NCBI GenBank assembly: GCA_041665285.1
Contig: JBAYJC010000002.1
Span: 1 to 64,000 of the forward strand
Reading direction: 5' to 3'
Origin: JBAYJC01 sp041665285
GTDB lineage: Bacteria > Patescibacteriota > Patescibacteriia > 2-12-FULL-60-25
Length of the DNA: 64,000 nucleotides
A program made the position numbers and the translations under genes. Below, piece after piece: positions 17,144-27,500 of this stretch. The first letter of the stretch is position 1. Every line of letters begins with the position of its first letter. The notes under the pieces were generated by a model. It saw only the letters and a program-made list of their open reading frames with translations. It made no database searches and had not been told where the DNA came from.

Positions 17144-17539
17144 ATGAAAGACGAGTTATCTAAAAAGAAAAATCATAATATCGTGATCTTGGTAGAAGAT
17201 GATGAGGCGATTGTGAAGGTGCTCATGCTTCGTATGCGACAAGAGTCCATGAATGTGGTGCTTGCTCGCGATGGGGAAGAAGGGCTTGAAGCTTGCGAAA
17301 AACATCGTCCGTCATTAGTGTTGCTCGATTTGATCATGCCAAAGATGGATGGCATTACCATGCTGAAGGAATTGCGTGAAAAGCCTTGGGGTAAAAAGAT
17401 TCCGGTCATTGTCCTCACGAATCTTACGCATCCAGAAAAAGAAGCCGAGGCAAAGGCTCTGCATGTGTTGGACTACATTGTGAAAACAGATATCGAAATC
17501 AACGCATTGATTGAGAGGATCAAAACAATCATCAAATAG
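17144..17539 (+). CDS. Single-domain response regulator (CheY-like)
   Basis: 131 residues, one receiver domain and no output domain. The acidic pocket is VEDDE (Asp19, Asp20), the phospho-acceptor is Asp62 in LLDLIMPKMDG, followed by LTN (Thr) and the conserved lysine in IVKTD. It is probably phosphorylated by the PAS kinase encoded just upstream, and may act by protein contact or relay phosphate onward. Its last 8 bases overlap the convergent engB gene. Confidence 0.92.
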   Translation: MKDELSKKKNHNIVILVEDDEAIVKVLMLRMRQESMNVVLARDGEEGLEACEKHRPSLVLLDLIMPKMDGITMLKELREKPWGKKIPVIVLTNLTHPEKEAEAKALHVLDYIVKTDIEINALIERIKTIIK

Positions 17540-18110
17540 TGTCTGATTTTACCGCACGAACAATCGCGTCGTAGAGCTCGCCTCTGCCTGCTGATGTGAC
17601 GGCAGAGTGCGGAAAAATAGTAATGCCCTCAAATTGTGCGCGCAATTGCGCAAGAGCTTTTTCAAGCTCTGTACGAGAAAGTTTGTCTATTTTATTCGCG
17701 ACGATAAAGAAGGGGATGCGCAGGTCCTGGAGAAGCCCGATGAGTTGCAGATCGTCCTCTGTTGGGCCTATGCGACAGTCAATGATAACAATGGCTAGGC
17801 ATAAAAGTTCCGAGGTACGCACGTAACCATCGATAAGGGCAAAGAGCTGGTCTCTGTCTTCTTTTGAGCCTTTGGCAAAGCCGTATCCAGGCAGATCCAC
17901 GAGATGAAATTGGCCTGCCACGTCAAAGATATTGATGAGCTTTGTTCTTCCTGGTTTTGCGCTCGTGTGAGCCAAATCCTTCTTGTTTGTGAGCGAATTG
18001 ATCAGCGAGGATTTTCCTGCGTTCGATCGACTAAAAAACGCCACCTGATTCAGCCCTTCTTTGGGCAAAATGGTAGGATCTGCGTAGCTACGGACAAAGG
18101 TGGATTGCAT
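17532..18110 (-). CDS. engB: Ribosome biogenesis GTPase EngB (YsxC/YihA)
   Basis: 192 residues, normal size. It is a TrmE-Era-EngA-EngB-type GTPase needed for 50S subunit assembly. Visible motifs are VAFFSRSNAGKSSLINSL (G1; most homologues have GRSNVGKSS), KPGRT (G2), LVDLPGYGFAKGS (G3), ANKIDKL (G4) and SAVTSAGR (G5). Convergent with the receiver gene, overlapping it by 8 bases. Confidence 0.94.
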   Translation of the reverse strand: MQSTFVRSYADPTILPKEGLNQVAFFSRSNAGKSSLINSLTNKKDLAHTSAKPGRTKLINIFDVAGQFHLVDLPGYGFAKGSKEDRDQLFALIDGYVRTSELLCLAIVIIDCRIGPTEDDLQLIGLLQDLRIPFFIVANKIDKLSRTELEKALAQLRAQFEGITIFPHSAVTSAGRGELYDAIVRAVKSDTI

Positions 18111-18148
18111 AAAAACACTCTAGCACACCTCCGCTAAACTACCCATGG

Positions 18149-18625
18149 CTAGCGCTTAATGGTCGTATTTGGCAGTCTTTCAGCAATAGTCGCGAGATCT
18201 TGCTCTGCGTAAGGATTGCCAGACACGTCAAGTACGCGTAGTTGTGTCAGGTTTCCTAATTCTAGCGGCAGACCCGTTAAGCGGTTATTTGCCACGTTGA
18301 GAGTCTCAAGCTTTTTCAACTGTCCCAGTTCTGCTGGTAAGCCTGTCAAACGATTGTTGCTAAGGTCGAGATGCACGAGTTGGCGTAGTTGCCCTATTTG
18401 GGACGGAGGTGCGCCAGTGAGTTGATTTTGTGCAAGATTCAGCGTCACAAGGTTTGTTTGCGCAACAACATACATCGGAAATTGGGCGAGTCCTTGGTTT
18501 TTCAGGTCGAGAGTTGTGGATGAGTCTACTTGCGCAGGTTCGGTCCTCGGCGTGTTTTGCGTATCTGCGCATCCAGCACCAAACACGATAAAACACACGA
18601 GAAAGCCAATAAGAGGATAGTTCAT
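18149..18625 (-). CDS. Leucine-rich-repeat lipoprotein
   Basis: 158 residues. The N-terminus MNYPLIGFLVCFIVFGAGC is a lipoprotein signal with lipobox FGAGC (lipidated Cys19). Then come about five leucine-rich repeats of 23 residues with the pattern L-x-x-L-x-L-x-x-N-x-L-T-G-x-P (for example LVHLDLSNNRLTGLPAELGQLKKLETLNVANNRLTG, split at the repeat boundary LPAELGQLKK). It ends with a short capping helix. It should be tethered at the outer face of the membrane and bind protein or peptide; the partner is unknown. Confidence 0.88.
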   Translation of the reverse strand: MNYPLIGFLVCFIVFGAGCADTQNTPRTEPAQVDSSTTLDLKNQGLAQFPMYVVAQTNLVTLNLAQNQLTGAPPSQIGQLRQLVHLDLSNNRLTGLPAELGQLKKLETLNVANNRLTGLPLELGNLTQLRVLDVSGNPYAEQDLATIAERLPNTTIKR

Positions 18626-18721
18626 AAGGGAACCATAGCACAGAGGCCCCTAAAGGAGGAGGGTGGGCACTGTGCATGTCGTGTTTTGGACAGGACGCGG
18701 TGACTGGGTTAGTCTTCGTGC

Positions 18722-19348
18722 ATGAGACTTTATCTTGTGCGTCATGGAATGAGCGTGCTGAATGAACAGCGTATCCATCAGCAAAGCTCAACGCCTTTAT
18801 CGGATAAGGGCTTATTGCAAGCTACATTGCTCGCAGAGCGCTTTCGGACCATCCCTGTGGACGTTGTGCTGTCTAGCCACTATCGTCGTGCACAACACAC
18901 GGCAGAGATTATTGCGGAGGCTATGGGGAAAACCGTGGAGATTTCGCCTATATTACATGAGGCAAAACGTCCAACGATTTTGCAGGGTAAACGATACGAT
19001 GATCCGGAATCTCTTTCTATTCGAGCGCTGATTCAGGAAAAGAGTAACGATCCAGATTGGCATTATTCAGACGAAGAGAATATTACGGACTGCCAGAAAC
19101 GGGCGCAGGAGTTTTTGCGGCTTTTAGATGGTCGGCAAGAGGAAAACATTCTTGCGGTGACGCACAGCACATTTTTACACATGATTATTGCTGTTATGCT
19201 GTACGATGGAGAAGTGGATCCCGCGATTTTTTCGAAGCATCTTTCGTTTTATATTGCGGCAAATACAGGCGTGACGATTTGCGAAAAAGAGAAAGGAGGA
19301 TCGTGGAAGCTCCTCACGTGGAGTGACCAGGCGCATTTAGGAGAGTAG
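18722..19348 (+). CDS. Histidine phosphatase family protein (phosphoglycerate mutase-like)
   Basis: 208 residues. The signature LVRHGMS gives the phospho-accepting His8 and Arg7. LSSHYRRAQHTAEIIAE carries the second arginine and VTHSTFLH the second catalytic histidine. TPLSDKGLLQATLLAERF is typical of this superfamily. The acid/base residue lies near LHEAKRPTILQGK. The substrate is not deducible; this is not a classical GpmA because the length and loops differ. Downstream is a perfect bidirectional hairpin. Confidence 0.85.
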   Translation: MRLYLVRHGMSVLNEQRIHQQSSTPLSDKGLLQATLLAERFRTIPVDVVLSSHYRRAQHTAEIIAEAMGKTVEISPILHEAKRPTILQGKRYDDPESLSIRALIQEKSNDPDWHYSDEENITDCQKRAQEFLRLLDGRQEENILAVTHSTFLHMIIAVMLYDGEVDPAIFSKHLSFYIAANTGVTICEKEKGGSWKLLTWSDQAHLGE

Positions 19349-19362
19349 CGAGCTGTCGATAA

Positions 19363-19397
19363 CATAAAACACTTGGACTAGTTCCAAGTGTTTTATG
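19363..19397. terminator. Bidirectional intrinsic terminator between convergent genes
   Basis: A perfect 15-base-pair stem, CATAAAACACTTGGA / TCCAAGTGTTTTATG, with a 5-base loop. It has A/T runs at the base on both strands, so it can end transcription of the histidine phosphatase gene (+) and of the surface-protein/receiver operon (-). Confidence 0.85.
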
Positions 19398-19405
19398 AGG
19401 GAATA

Positions 19406-19801
19406 CTATCGGCGACTGCGTGTTTTTGGTGGCTCCAAAAGGTAGGCTTTGACTTTCTCGACGAGCTCCATGACCGGGTGTTGTACTTTTACGAAATAGT
19501 CCACAGCGCCAAGGGCCAGGGTGCGTTTGATGTCTTCGTCTGAATCAAGATTGGAAATGATGATGGTGGGGACGTTTTTGAGCTTGGGGTCATTTTTCAT
19601 CTCTTCCAGAACCGCAAAACCATCTTTTTTAGGCAAGATGAGATCAAGAAGTACGAGATCCGGCAGGGGTTCGCTGGATTGGAGTTTTGCCATGGCAATC
19701 TCTCCGTCTGCGGCAACTTCTGTTTCAAAATCCGCCCGTTCAAACTCTATTCTCAGGACTTCTGACAGGGCGATCTCGTCCTCCACGATCAGTATTTTCA
19801 T
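19406..19801 (-). CDS. Single-domain response regulator in the surface-protein operon
   Basis: 131 residues, a lone receiver domain. The acidic pair is VEDE, the phospho-acceptor is Asp53 in LLDLILPKKDG, with SN after IIIS and the conserved lysine in YFVKVQ. A basic tail (PKTRSRR) ends the protein. It lies 5 bases downstream of the cohesin gene and would be co-transcribed with it, yet no kinase gene is adjacent. The nearest candidate is the seven-PAS kinase about 2.3 kb away on the other strand. Confidence 0.9.
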   Translation of the reverse strand: MKILIVEDEIALSEVLRIEFERADFETEVAADGEIAMAKLQSSEPLPDLVLLDLILPKKDGFAVLEEMKNDPKLKNVPTIIISNLDSDEDIKRTLALGAVDYFVKVQHPVMELVEKVKAYLLEPPKTRSRR

Positions 19802-19806
19802 AGGTA

Positions 19807-21567
19807 TTATTTGCGATTAGCGCGTTTTTTCTCCGGAATGTTTTCCACTCCTTCGGGAAGATAGTACTTCATCTTCTGCACGCGCGCAAGAACCTGCTTG
19901 AGCTGATACTGGATCGTTGCCGTACTGCTCATATTGAGGGTTTTTCCGCCCTCGGCCTTCGCCAGCGCTTCCTTGAGCTGTTGCTCAAGCTCTGTTAAGA
20001 AACTGTAGATATCCCGTTTTGCGATAAGGGTGCGCCATCCCATGCGTTGTTCGCCCTTGAGCTGAAGGTAGCGGCCTGCGCCAAAGGCAATGATCAGGGC
20101 AAGGAGAACAGCAAAGAGAAAGACGCTGGAGGTTATGCCAATACCGGCTATCGTCAGCAGTGGCCGCTGGTCTACAGAGATATTTTCTGAAAAAACCGTT
20201 TCGCTTATGGCTTCTCGATCATTTTGTGCAACGACTTCTATTTTGTAGGTGCCTTTTTTCAGAGGGAGATCAAAGACAGTTTTCCAGTTGCCTTGTGTAT
20301 CCGGCTCTACACTTTGCGAAGTGATGAGCTCTCCGGACGTTGCACGTAATGCGAGCCAGACCGTGACGCCTTGTTCTGCTGTGCCAGCCGCTTCCAATTT
20401 CCCTTCGCCGATATACACATTTTGCGTCCAGCTCGTGAGGGTCGGTGAGGCAATAGGCAACACCTGAAGGGTGATGGTGTTTTCTGCGGTATTGCCCGCA
20501 AGGTCACGCGCCTCAATACGAACGGTATGTACGCCGAGGTTGAGCAGTGGAAGGGTTGTTGTTGCTTCTTTGACCGTGTAGGGAGCGTCCGTATCAATGG
20601 TAATGGTGTAGGAATCAATCCCGGAGAGTCTATCTTCTCCACCGAGGGCCAGGGTTGGTTTTCGTGTTTCTGCGGTAAACCCATCCAGAGCGCGTACCTG
20701 TAAAATCGAAGGCGCAACTGTATCAATCGCTAAGCGGACATGCGTCGTTTCGCCCCAGCCGATATTGTTTTTGAAACGCATGTGAAGATACCAGATGCCG
20801 TCCTCCCTAATGTCAAAGAATTTGTTATCGAAGAGACCTTCGGATTTCTGCGGGATGGTTTTTGGATTTTTGTCCAACGCACTCGCGACGGCGCTGATAT
20901 CAGTCGGAAGAGGCCAGGAAACTAAGAATTGCCCACGCGTGTTGTACCATTTTTGATCGTCAGGAAAGAGCGGGATCGTGAGTTTTGGTTTTGCGGGGCT
21001 TTGTGCGGCAATCGTGGGTTTTCTCACGATTTGTACGAGCGGTGGAGGCGTTGAGGGCACCGCTGGCTGTGTAGATGAGGTGCTTGGTGCGAGTCCGCCC
21101 GCATCTATGGTCGCGCCTCGCATGCTCGTGAGGACATTTGTGCCATTGCCATCACTTGCCGTGATTGCGGCATTAGTCAGAGTGAGCGGAATAGAGCCCG
21201 CGGCCTTCACCTTAAAAGCAATGGAGAGGAGACGAAGGGATTTGCCGCTCAGCCCTGTTGCAGAACCGCCAATAAAGGAGACGCTTCCGGCTTCATTGGA
21301 AAACGATGGGCCATCAAGCCAGTAATTGAGCACAGAGGCGCCTGAATTCAGTGACACAACCTCTACAAGGGTGTTGGGAAAGAGGACCTCTGCTTGGATC
21401 GCATTCGTACCCACATCTTCTGTATCCGTGAAGACGGTAGCGGTAAACGTGTCGCCTACAGGAACAGCATAGCGATCTGGAAGCACGTAGAGGGTTGCCG
21501 CTTTTGCCTGTGTGGCAAGGGACAGCCCAAGGACACACGCAAGCGAGAGAAGGAGGTGTTTGATCAT
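19807..21567 (-). CDS. Membrane-anchored cohesin-domain protein with Ig-like domains
   Basis: 586 residues. A signal peptide (to about residue 23, TQAKA) is followed by a cohesin domain at about 24-160: ATLYVLPDRYAVPVGDTFTATVF, AIQAEVLFPNTLVEVVSL, then LSIAFKVKAAGSIPLTL. After a Pro-rich linker come bacterial Ig-like modules (about 200-465) with GENTITLQV- and TYKIEVVAQND-type edges. A transmembrane helix at about 473-498 and a basic, helical cytoplasmic tail of 88 residues follow. Cohesins bind dockerins, and the gene immediately upstream encodes a giant protein ending in a dockerin, so this is probably its cell anchor. The tail could contact the receiver protein encoded next; that is speculation. 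Confidence 0.85.
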   Translation of the reverse strand: MIKHLLLSLACVLGLSLATQAKAATLYVLPDRYAVPVGDTFTATVFTDTEDVGTNAIQAEVLFPNTLVEVVSLNSGASVLNYWLDGPSFSNEAGSVSFIGGSATGLSGKSLRLLSIAFKVKAAGSIPLTLTNAAITASDGNGTNVLTSMRGATIDAGGLAPSTSSTQPAVPSTPPPLVQIVRKPTIAAQSPAKPKLTIPLFPDDQKWYNTRGQFLVSWPLPTDISAVASALDKNPKTIPQKSEGLFDNKFFDIREDGIWYLHMRFKNNIGWGETTHVRLAIDTVAPSILQVRALDGFTAETRKPTLALGGEDRLSGIDSYTITIDTDAPYTVKEATTTLPLLNLGVHTVRIEARDLAGNTAENTITLQVLPIASPTLTSWTQNVYIGEGKLEAAGTAEQGVTVWLALRATSGELITSQSVEPDTQGNWKTVFDLPLKKGTYKIEVVAQNDREAISETVFSENISVDQRPLLTIAGIGITSSVFLFAVLLALIIAFGAGRYLQLKGEQRMGWRTLIAKRDIYSFLTELEQQLKEALAKAEGGKTLNMSSTATIQYQLKQVLARVQKMKYYLPEGVENIPEKKRANRK

Positions 21568-21572
21568 AGGAG

Positions 21573-24500
21573 TTATGGTTTACGTAGGGCTTGAATGATA
21601 ATGGCGAAATCGGCAATGTCTGTTTTTCCATCGCCGTTCAAATCAATATCTTTGCGAAGTGCTGGATTTGTAGAGCGCCATTTTGCATTGAAGATATTCC
21701 AGTCAAGCAAATCTACGCGACCATCGCCATTGAGGTCGGTTCTGGTGTTGAAGAGTCGTGAGACCGTAAAGGATTTTTGAAGGGAGTAATCGCTGACACG
21801 TGCATCATTCGTTGTCTCGCGAATGCGTACCGTGTGATTACCCAGTGCGAGATTAAAGGTTGGAACAAGTACGGTGTAGATGCCCTTGTCGGAAACAGGT
21901 GCCTGCACATTGACGATGCGTCCATCCACAGAAACCTCAGCAGTACTGCCTGGAGTGGCATTACCCGTGACTCTTGCCGCGGCGCCTTTTGTGACAGTGG
22001 AGCGTTGGAGGCTGATAGTGGGGGGAACGATCACTGTACGTGAAATCGGTGTCTCAGTGTCTTCTGGAATGGTCACGAACGAGACCGGAGAGAGTCTGCC
22101 CTGTTGGTCTGAAACACGGATACCGTACGTTTTTCCACTAATATCGCCCGTGAGATTGAAGACGAATGCGCCCTCGGGATCTGTGATGGTTTCTTCTTTG
22201 ACTGTCACGAGCGAGCTTCCTTGGCTTTCAGAAAAGCGTACCTTTCCTGCTGGATAAGCTCTTCCAGTGAGCGTAAATGGTGCTGTTGGAGCGGAAACCG
22301 TCGGAAGATTGACGATCACGTCTTGTGAACCTCCGCCAATAAGACCTCCCGTGGGCGGAGCATCGGAAAAGGTGAGAACATGCACGGCGCTTACATTCAA
22401 TCCAGTGGATTGTGTATCAGAAAGAGTGAGGTTCACGCTTTGTGAAGTTGAGGCATTGACGATCGAGGTTCCAATGCCATTCACCACGTCTACGAGCCCA
22501 CCGCCGGTTGCTGTTCCGGAGAGGACAAGTGTTACATCGTTTTGATAGGCCGTAGCTAGATTGCCAGAATTATCTTCTGCGCGGATCGTTATGGTCACAG
22601 GAGTGCCGACGGTTGCCGTTGAAGCGGCTTGAATAGCAAATCGTGTTGCTGTTTGTGCGGCGGGATTAACGGTGACCGCGTCAGTGCCGTCGTCGATATT
22701 CGTGGCTCCGTCTGGCGCCGAAGAGTTGTCAGAGGCAGTGATGGTCCAGGTTCCTTCGACTTCATCGTAATACCAGAAGTTTGCGGAAGATTGGTTATTC
22801 GGGACCGTGATAGATGAGATGGATGATCCGCCAACAGATGTGGGGAAGAAAGCGGCAGTTGTTCCGGTGGAATTTGTGAAGAGATACGCCGTATCGGCAT
22901 TCAGAATCACCAGGTTGTCATAGGCATCCTTGCGCGTCACGGTATAGCCGAGGCGCGAGTCCACGGTCATGACGCCAGGATCGCTCAATGTAAACTTGGC
23001 TGTTGCGCCTGGACTGACGGTAAGGACATCGGTCGCGTTGGTCGCTCCTGTTGTTGTGGCAGTGACGGTCCAGCTTCCCGCGTGCTCATCATAGTACCAA
23101 ACATCGGCAGTGGAGTTGCCATTGGAAATGATGTGAGAAGTAATGGCTAGGCCATCGACAGCAGAATCAAAGAATCGGGCCGAAGAACCGGTAGAGTTCG
23201 TCGTAAGGGTGATGTCTGTATTGCCATTAGTTACTTGATTCCCGTATTGATCTTTACGGGTAACGGTATAAGCCGCACGCGATCCTGCGGTGATAGTACT
23301 TACATCTGTAAATGTGAGCTGGGAGACGGCGCCGGGGGCAAAAGCAACATTTTGTGTGGAACTCACGTTGAGGCCTGTTCCCTCTGTATCGCTTAAGGTA
23401 AGGGTCACGGTTTCTGCGAGGGTGTCTGATACGGCTCGGGTGCCAACGCCGTTTATGATGTCAACAACGCCGCCTCCTGTGGCAGAACCTGAGACGTAAA
23501 GGCGAACATCTTGTTGTATGGTTGAGTCAATGCTTCCACTACCATCCACAGCTCTGACGGTCACGGTAATGGGCGCGTCAACGGTGCCGTCTGTTGGGTC
23601 AATAATGACAAAGCGGTCTGCCACAATAGGCGCGGCTGAAACAGCAACGGCATCAGCCGCATCATCGATTCCCGCGGCTCCGTCAGCGGCAGAGGCGTTG
23701 TCTGAGGCAGTGACGATCCAATTACCTGCGGCGTCATCAAAATACCAGGCATTTCCTGTTGATTGCGTGTTGGCAATGGTGACGGACGTGATTATTGCAC
23801 CACCAGAGTTCGCATCGTAAAACTTGGCATTTCCGCCGCTCGAGTTTGTGTAGAGATAGACAGTGTCGCTTCCAGAAGTGACGAGATTGCTAAAGGCGTC
23901 TTTGCGGGTGATCGTGTATCCGAGGCGCGTTCCTACAGACATGTCACCTGGGTCACTGATAAGGAATAGAGCTGTCGAAGAAGCCGTTACAGCAACAGAG
24001 TCTACAGCATCAGCAATACCCGCGGCGCCATCTCCGCCAGAAGCGTTGTCTGAAGCAACGATGGACCAATTGCCAACAAGATCATCGTAGTACCAGATAT
24101 TTGCCGTAGAAGTGCCACTGCCAATCGTTGCGGAGGAGATGGTCACGCCGCCGCTCTCTGCATTGTAAAAGGCTTTATTAGCACCGGTTGAATTGCTAAA
24201 GAGGTACAGCGTGTCACTTCCCGTGGTCACCATGTTCCCAAAGGAGTCTTGACGTGTCACGGCATAGCCGAGTCGCGCACCCGCAACCATGCCTCCTGGA
24301 TCAGTGATGGCAAACTGTGATGTTGATCCTCCGGTAACGATGACAGCGTCTGTTGCATCAATCACACCAACAGCGCCATCAGGACTCGTGAAATCGTCAG
24401 AGATGGTGATGGTCCAGTTTCCTGCGAGCTCATCGTAGTACCAAAAACTTGCCGTTGAGGTGCCATTGCCAATGGCAAGCGAGGTAAAAGCAGATCCACC

Positions 24501-27500
24501 GCTGGCGGCATTGTAAAAGGCTTTGTTTACGCCTGTGGAATTGCTGTAAAGATAAAAGGTTTCACTGACATTGGTCACGAGGTTTCCGAAGATATCTTTG
24601 CGCGTGGCAAGATATCCAAGGCGTGAACCAGCGGTCATGTTGCCTGGATTGGTCAAAAAGAGCTCGCTTGTCATGCCGGGATTCACGGTGACGGCGTCTG
24701 TGTCGTCTATTACGCCCGTGGCACCATCTGGTGCTGAGGCATTGTCTGAAGCGGTGATGGTCCAGGTACCAACCAGATCATCATAATACCAAGCGCTTGC
24801 TGTGGAGGTGCCGTCGCCAATCAGAACGGAGGTGATAGTCGAGCCTCCGGTAGAAGCGCTGTGGAAGGCTTTATTCGCACCGGTTGAGTTGCTATAGAGG
24901 TAAACCGTGTTGCTTCCAGTGAGAACGCTGTTGCCATAGGCGTCTTGTCTTGAAACAAGGTAGCCAAGGCGCGTACCAGCAGTCATGTTGCCTGGATCAT
25001 CCAGCGTGACCTGCGCAAATGCACCTGCGCTCACTGTGATGCTATCCGTAGCATCGTCAATGCCCGTTGTTCCATCTGGCGCAGAGGCGTTATCTGAAGC
25101 CGTGATGGTCCAGGTGCCTGCGAGCTGATCTTCATACCAGACCATGAGGGTCGACGTGCCGACAGGGATCGTAAACGCTGTGGAAGTCACGTTTCCACTG
25201 GCTGTAGTATAAAACTCTGCGGCTGATCCAGATGAATTGGAATAGAGGTAGACGGTCTCTTCAGAGGAGGTGACGAAGTTGCCAAATGGATCTTTGCGCG
25301 TCACAAGATAGCCTGCGCGACTGCCTGCGCTGATATTGCCCGGATCGCTTAAGAGAAATTCGGATGTACCGGCTGGTGTGATATTTACCGTGTCTGTTGC
25401 ATCATCAATGCCGGTCGTGCCATCTGGTGCAGAGGCATTGTCTGAAGCAGTGATGGTCCAGGTACCAACTTGTTCGTCATAATACCAGGCTGTTGCCGTA
25501 GATGTCCCATTCACAATAGACACGGACGTGATAGGGGATCCGCCGCTTTCTGCCGCGTAAAATGCTTTGTTGACTCCGGTTGAATTGCTGTAGAGATATA
25601 CGGTGTTGCTTCCTGAAGTGACGTTGTTGCCATACGCGTCCTGTCTTGAGATCAGGTAGCCAAGCCGCGTGCCAGCAGAAACGTTCCCTGGATCATTGAG
25701 AAGGAAGACGCTCGTAGCTCCTGGGCTGATCGTGACCGTATCCGTTGCATCGATAATGCCTGTTGCGCCGTCTGGAGTAGAAGCATTGTCTGAAGCAGTG
25801 ATGGTCCAGGCACCGGCAAGTTCGTCATAGGACCAGAACGTACCCGTAGAGGTGCTATCACCAATCACAAGGGAGGTGATGACAGAGCCGCCGCTTGCCG
25901 CATCATAAAAGGCTTTATTTGCACCGGTGGAGTTGCTGTAGAGGTAAACGGTGTTGCTTCCTGTTGTGATCGCATTCCCGTAAATGTCTTGGCGGGATAC
26001 AGAGTAACCAAGCCGTGTGCCTGCTGTAGTATTACCAGGATTTGTGAGCACGAATTGAGCGACTGCACCGCCGGCGACCGTGATCGCGTCGTTCGCATCA
26101 TCAATACCAATGGCGCCATCTGGAGAAGATGCGTTATCGGAAGCTGTCACGGTCCAAGAGCCTGCAAGGTCATCGTAATACCAGATACTAGCCGTAGAAG
26201 CGCCATCGTTTATTGTGATGGATGTTACAGGGGAGCCGCCACTCGCAACGTTGTAAAAAGCTTTGTTTGAGCCGGTTGAATTCCCAGAAAAGTAGACGGT
26301 CGTTGATCCTGTAGTGACGGCATTTCCGGATTGATCTTTTCGCGTCACGATATACTCAGCGCGATTTCCTGCGGAGATATTTCCAGGATCATTGAGCGTG
26401 AATTGCGAAGGAGGACCTGAAGCGAAAACAACGTTTTGGGTAGACGCGACGTTCAAGCCTGTACTTGAGGTGTCAGAAAGAGATAGCTCGACAGTTTCTA
26501 CGACGGTGTTGGAAAGTGCTTTTGTGCCTACGCCATTGATGATATTCACGAGTCCTTCGCCTGTGGCAGAGCCTGATGCAACCAGTGTCACGTCGTTTTG
26601 ATAGTCTGTCGCAATATTTCCAAGGTCGTCTGTGGCTTGCACGGTTACGACGATGGGAGCATCTACGGTTCCGTCGGTAGGATCAACGATTACAAAGCGC
26701 GTCGCTTGTGGTGTGACCGTGATCGTGGGAGAGGTGAGAACAGACGTCAGGGTCCCTGCGTCAGATGCACGTGATTGTGTGGTGAACGTGTAGACGCCTG
26801 GAGTGGAGGGCGCGGTCGCACCACTTGTGCCTCCGCCAGAACCGTAGGTGATCGTAGCGGTTTGAGTATTCGCCAGCGATAAAATGCGCGCATTGATCGC
26901 TACTCCGCCGGGGAAAGTGGGTGAACCTGGGCCAATCAACACATCGTCAAGATAGATCGTGGCGGCGCCAATATCCGTGGCGTACTGGATTCCGTAACTG
27001 CTGACAGATGTGCGCGTACCTGAGAGTGCCAGCTTCTGGAACGTCCACGTATTCGCAGAAAGTGCACCGATGTTGATCGAGGCGATCGGACTTGTGAGAT
27101 CTGAAGCGCTACTATATTCAAATTTCAGTTGTCCGGCCGTTGTGGGTACAGTAGATCGTATCCAAAATCCGACGGTAGTATAGGCAGACCAATTCTGTGC
27201 AGAACCGAATGTTTCGTACCACTGGTCCCCAGCCGCGGCTGTCGCGCCTATGATGTTTTTTAGTGATGCGCTATTTTCGTGAAAGACTGTTGTATCGGTC
27301 GATAGAGTCTGCACCGTCCCCGCAGAAGTCGCCCAGCCCGTGGTGGAATTACCTGCGTCAAGTTGTTTTCCGATGGCGTCAATATCCAAAGTGAATGCGC
27401 CCTTATCAACCTGCTGTCGAAAACCGTACGATCTGGCAGTACCAGAATTAGGCGCGGTCAGCGTTACGTACGTCCAGGTATTTGCTGAAATCGCCGGCAA

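Noticed and set aside
22500..26450. Regularly spaced similar blocks resembling a CRISPR or satellite array
   Set aside because: The period is about 348 bases, the blocks stay in one open reading frame and diverge as protein repeats do; there are no short identical repeats with unique spacers.
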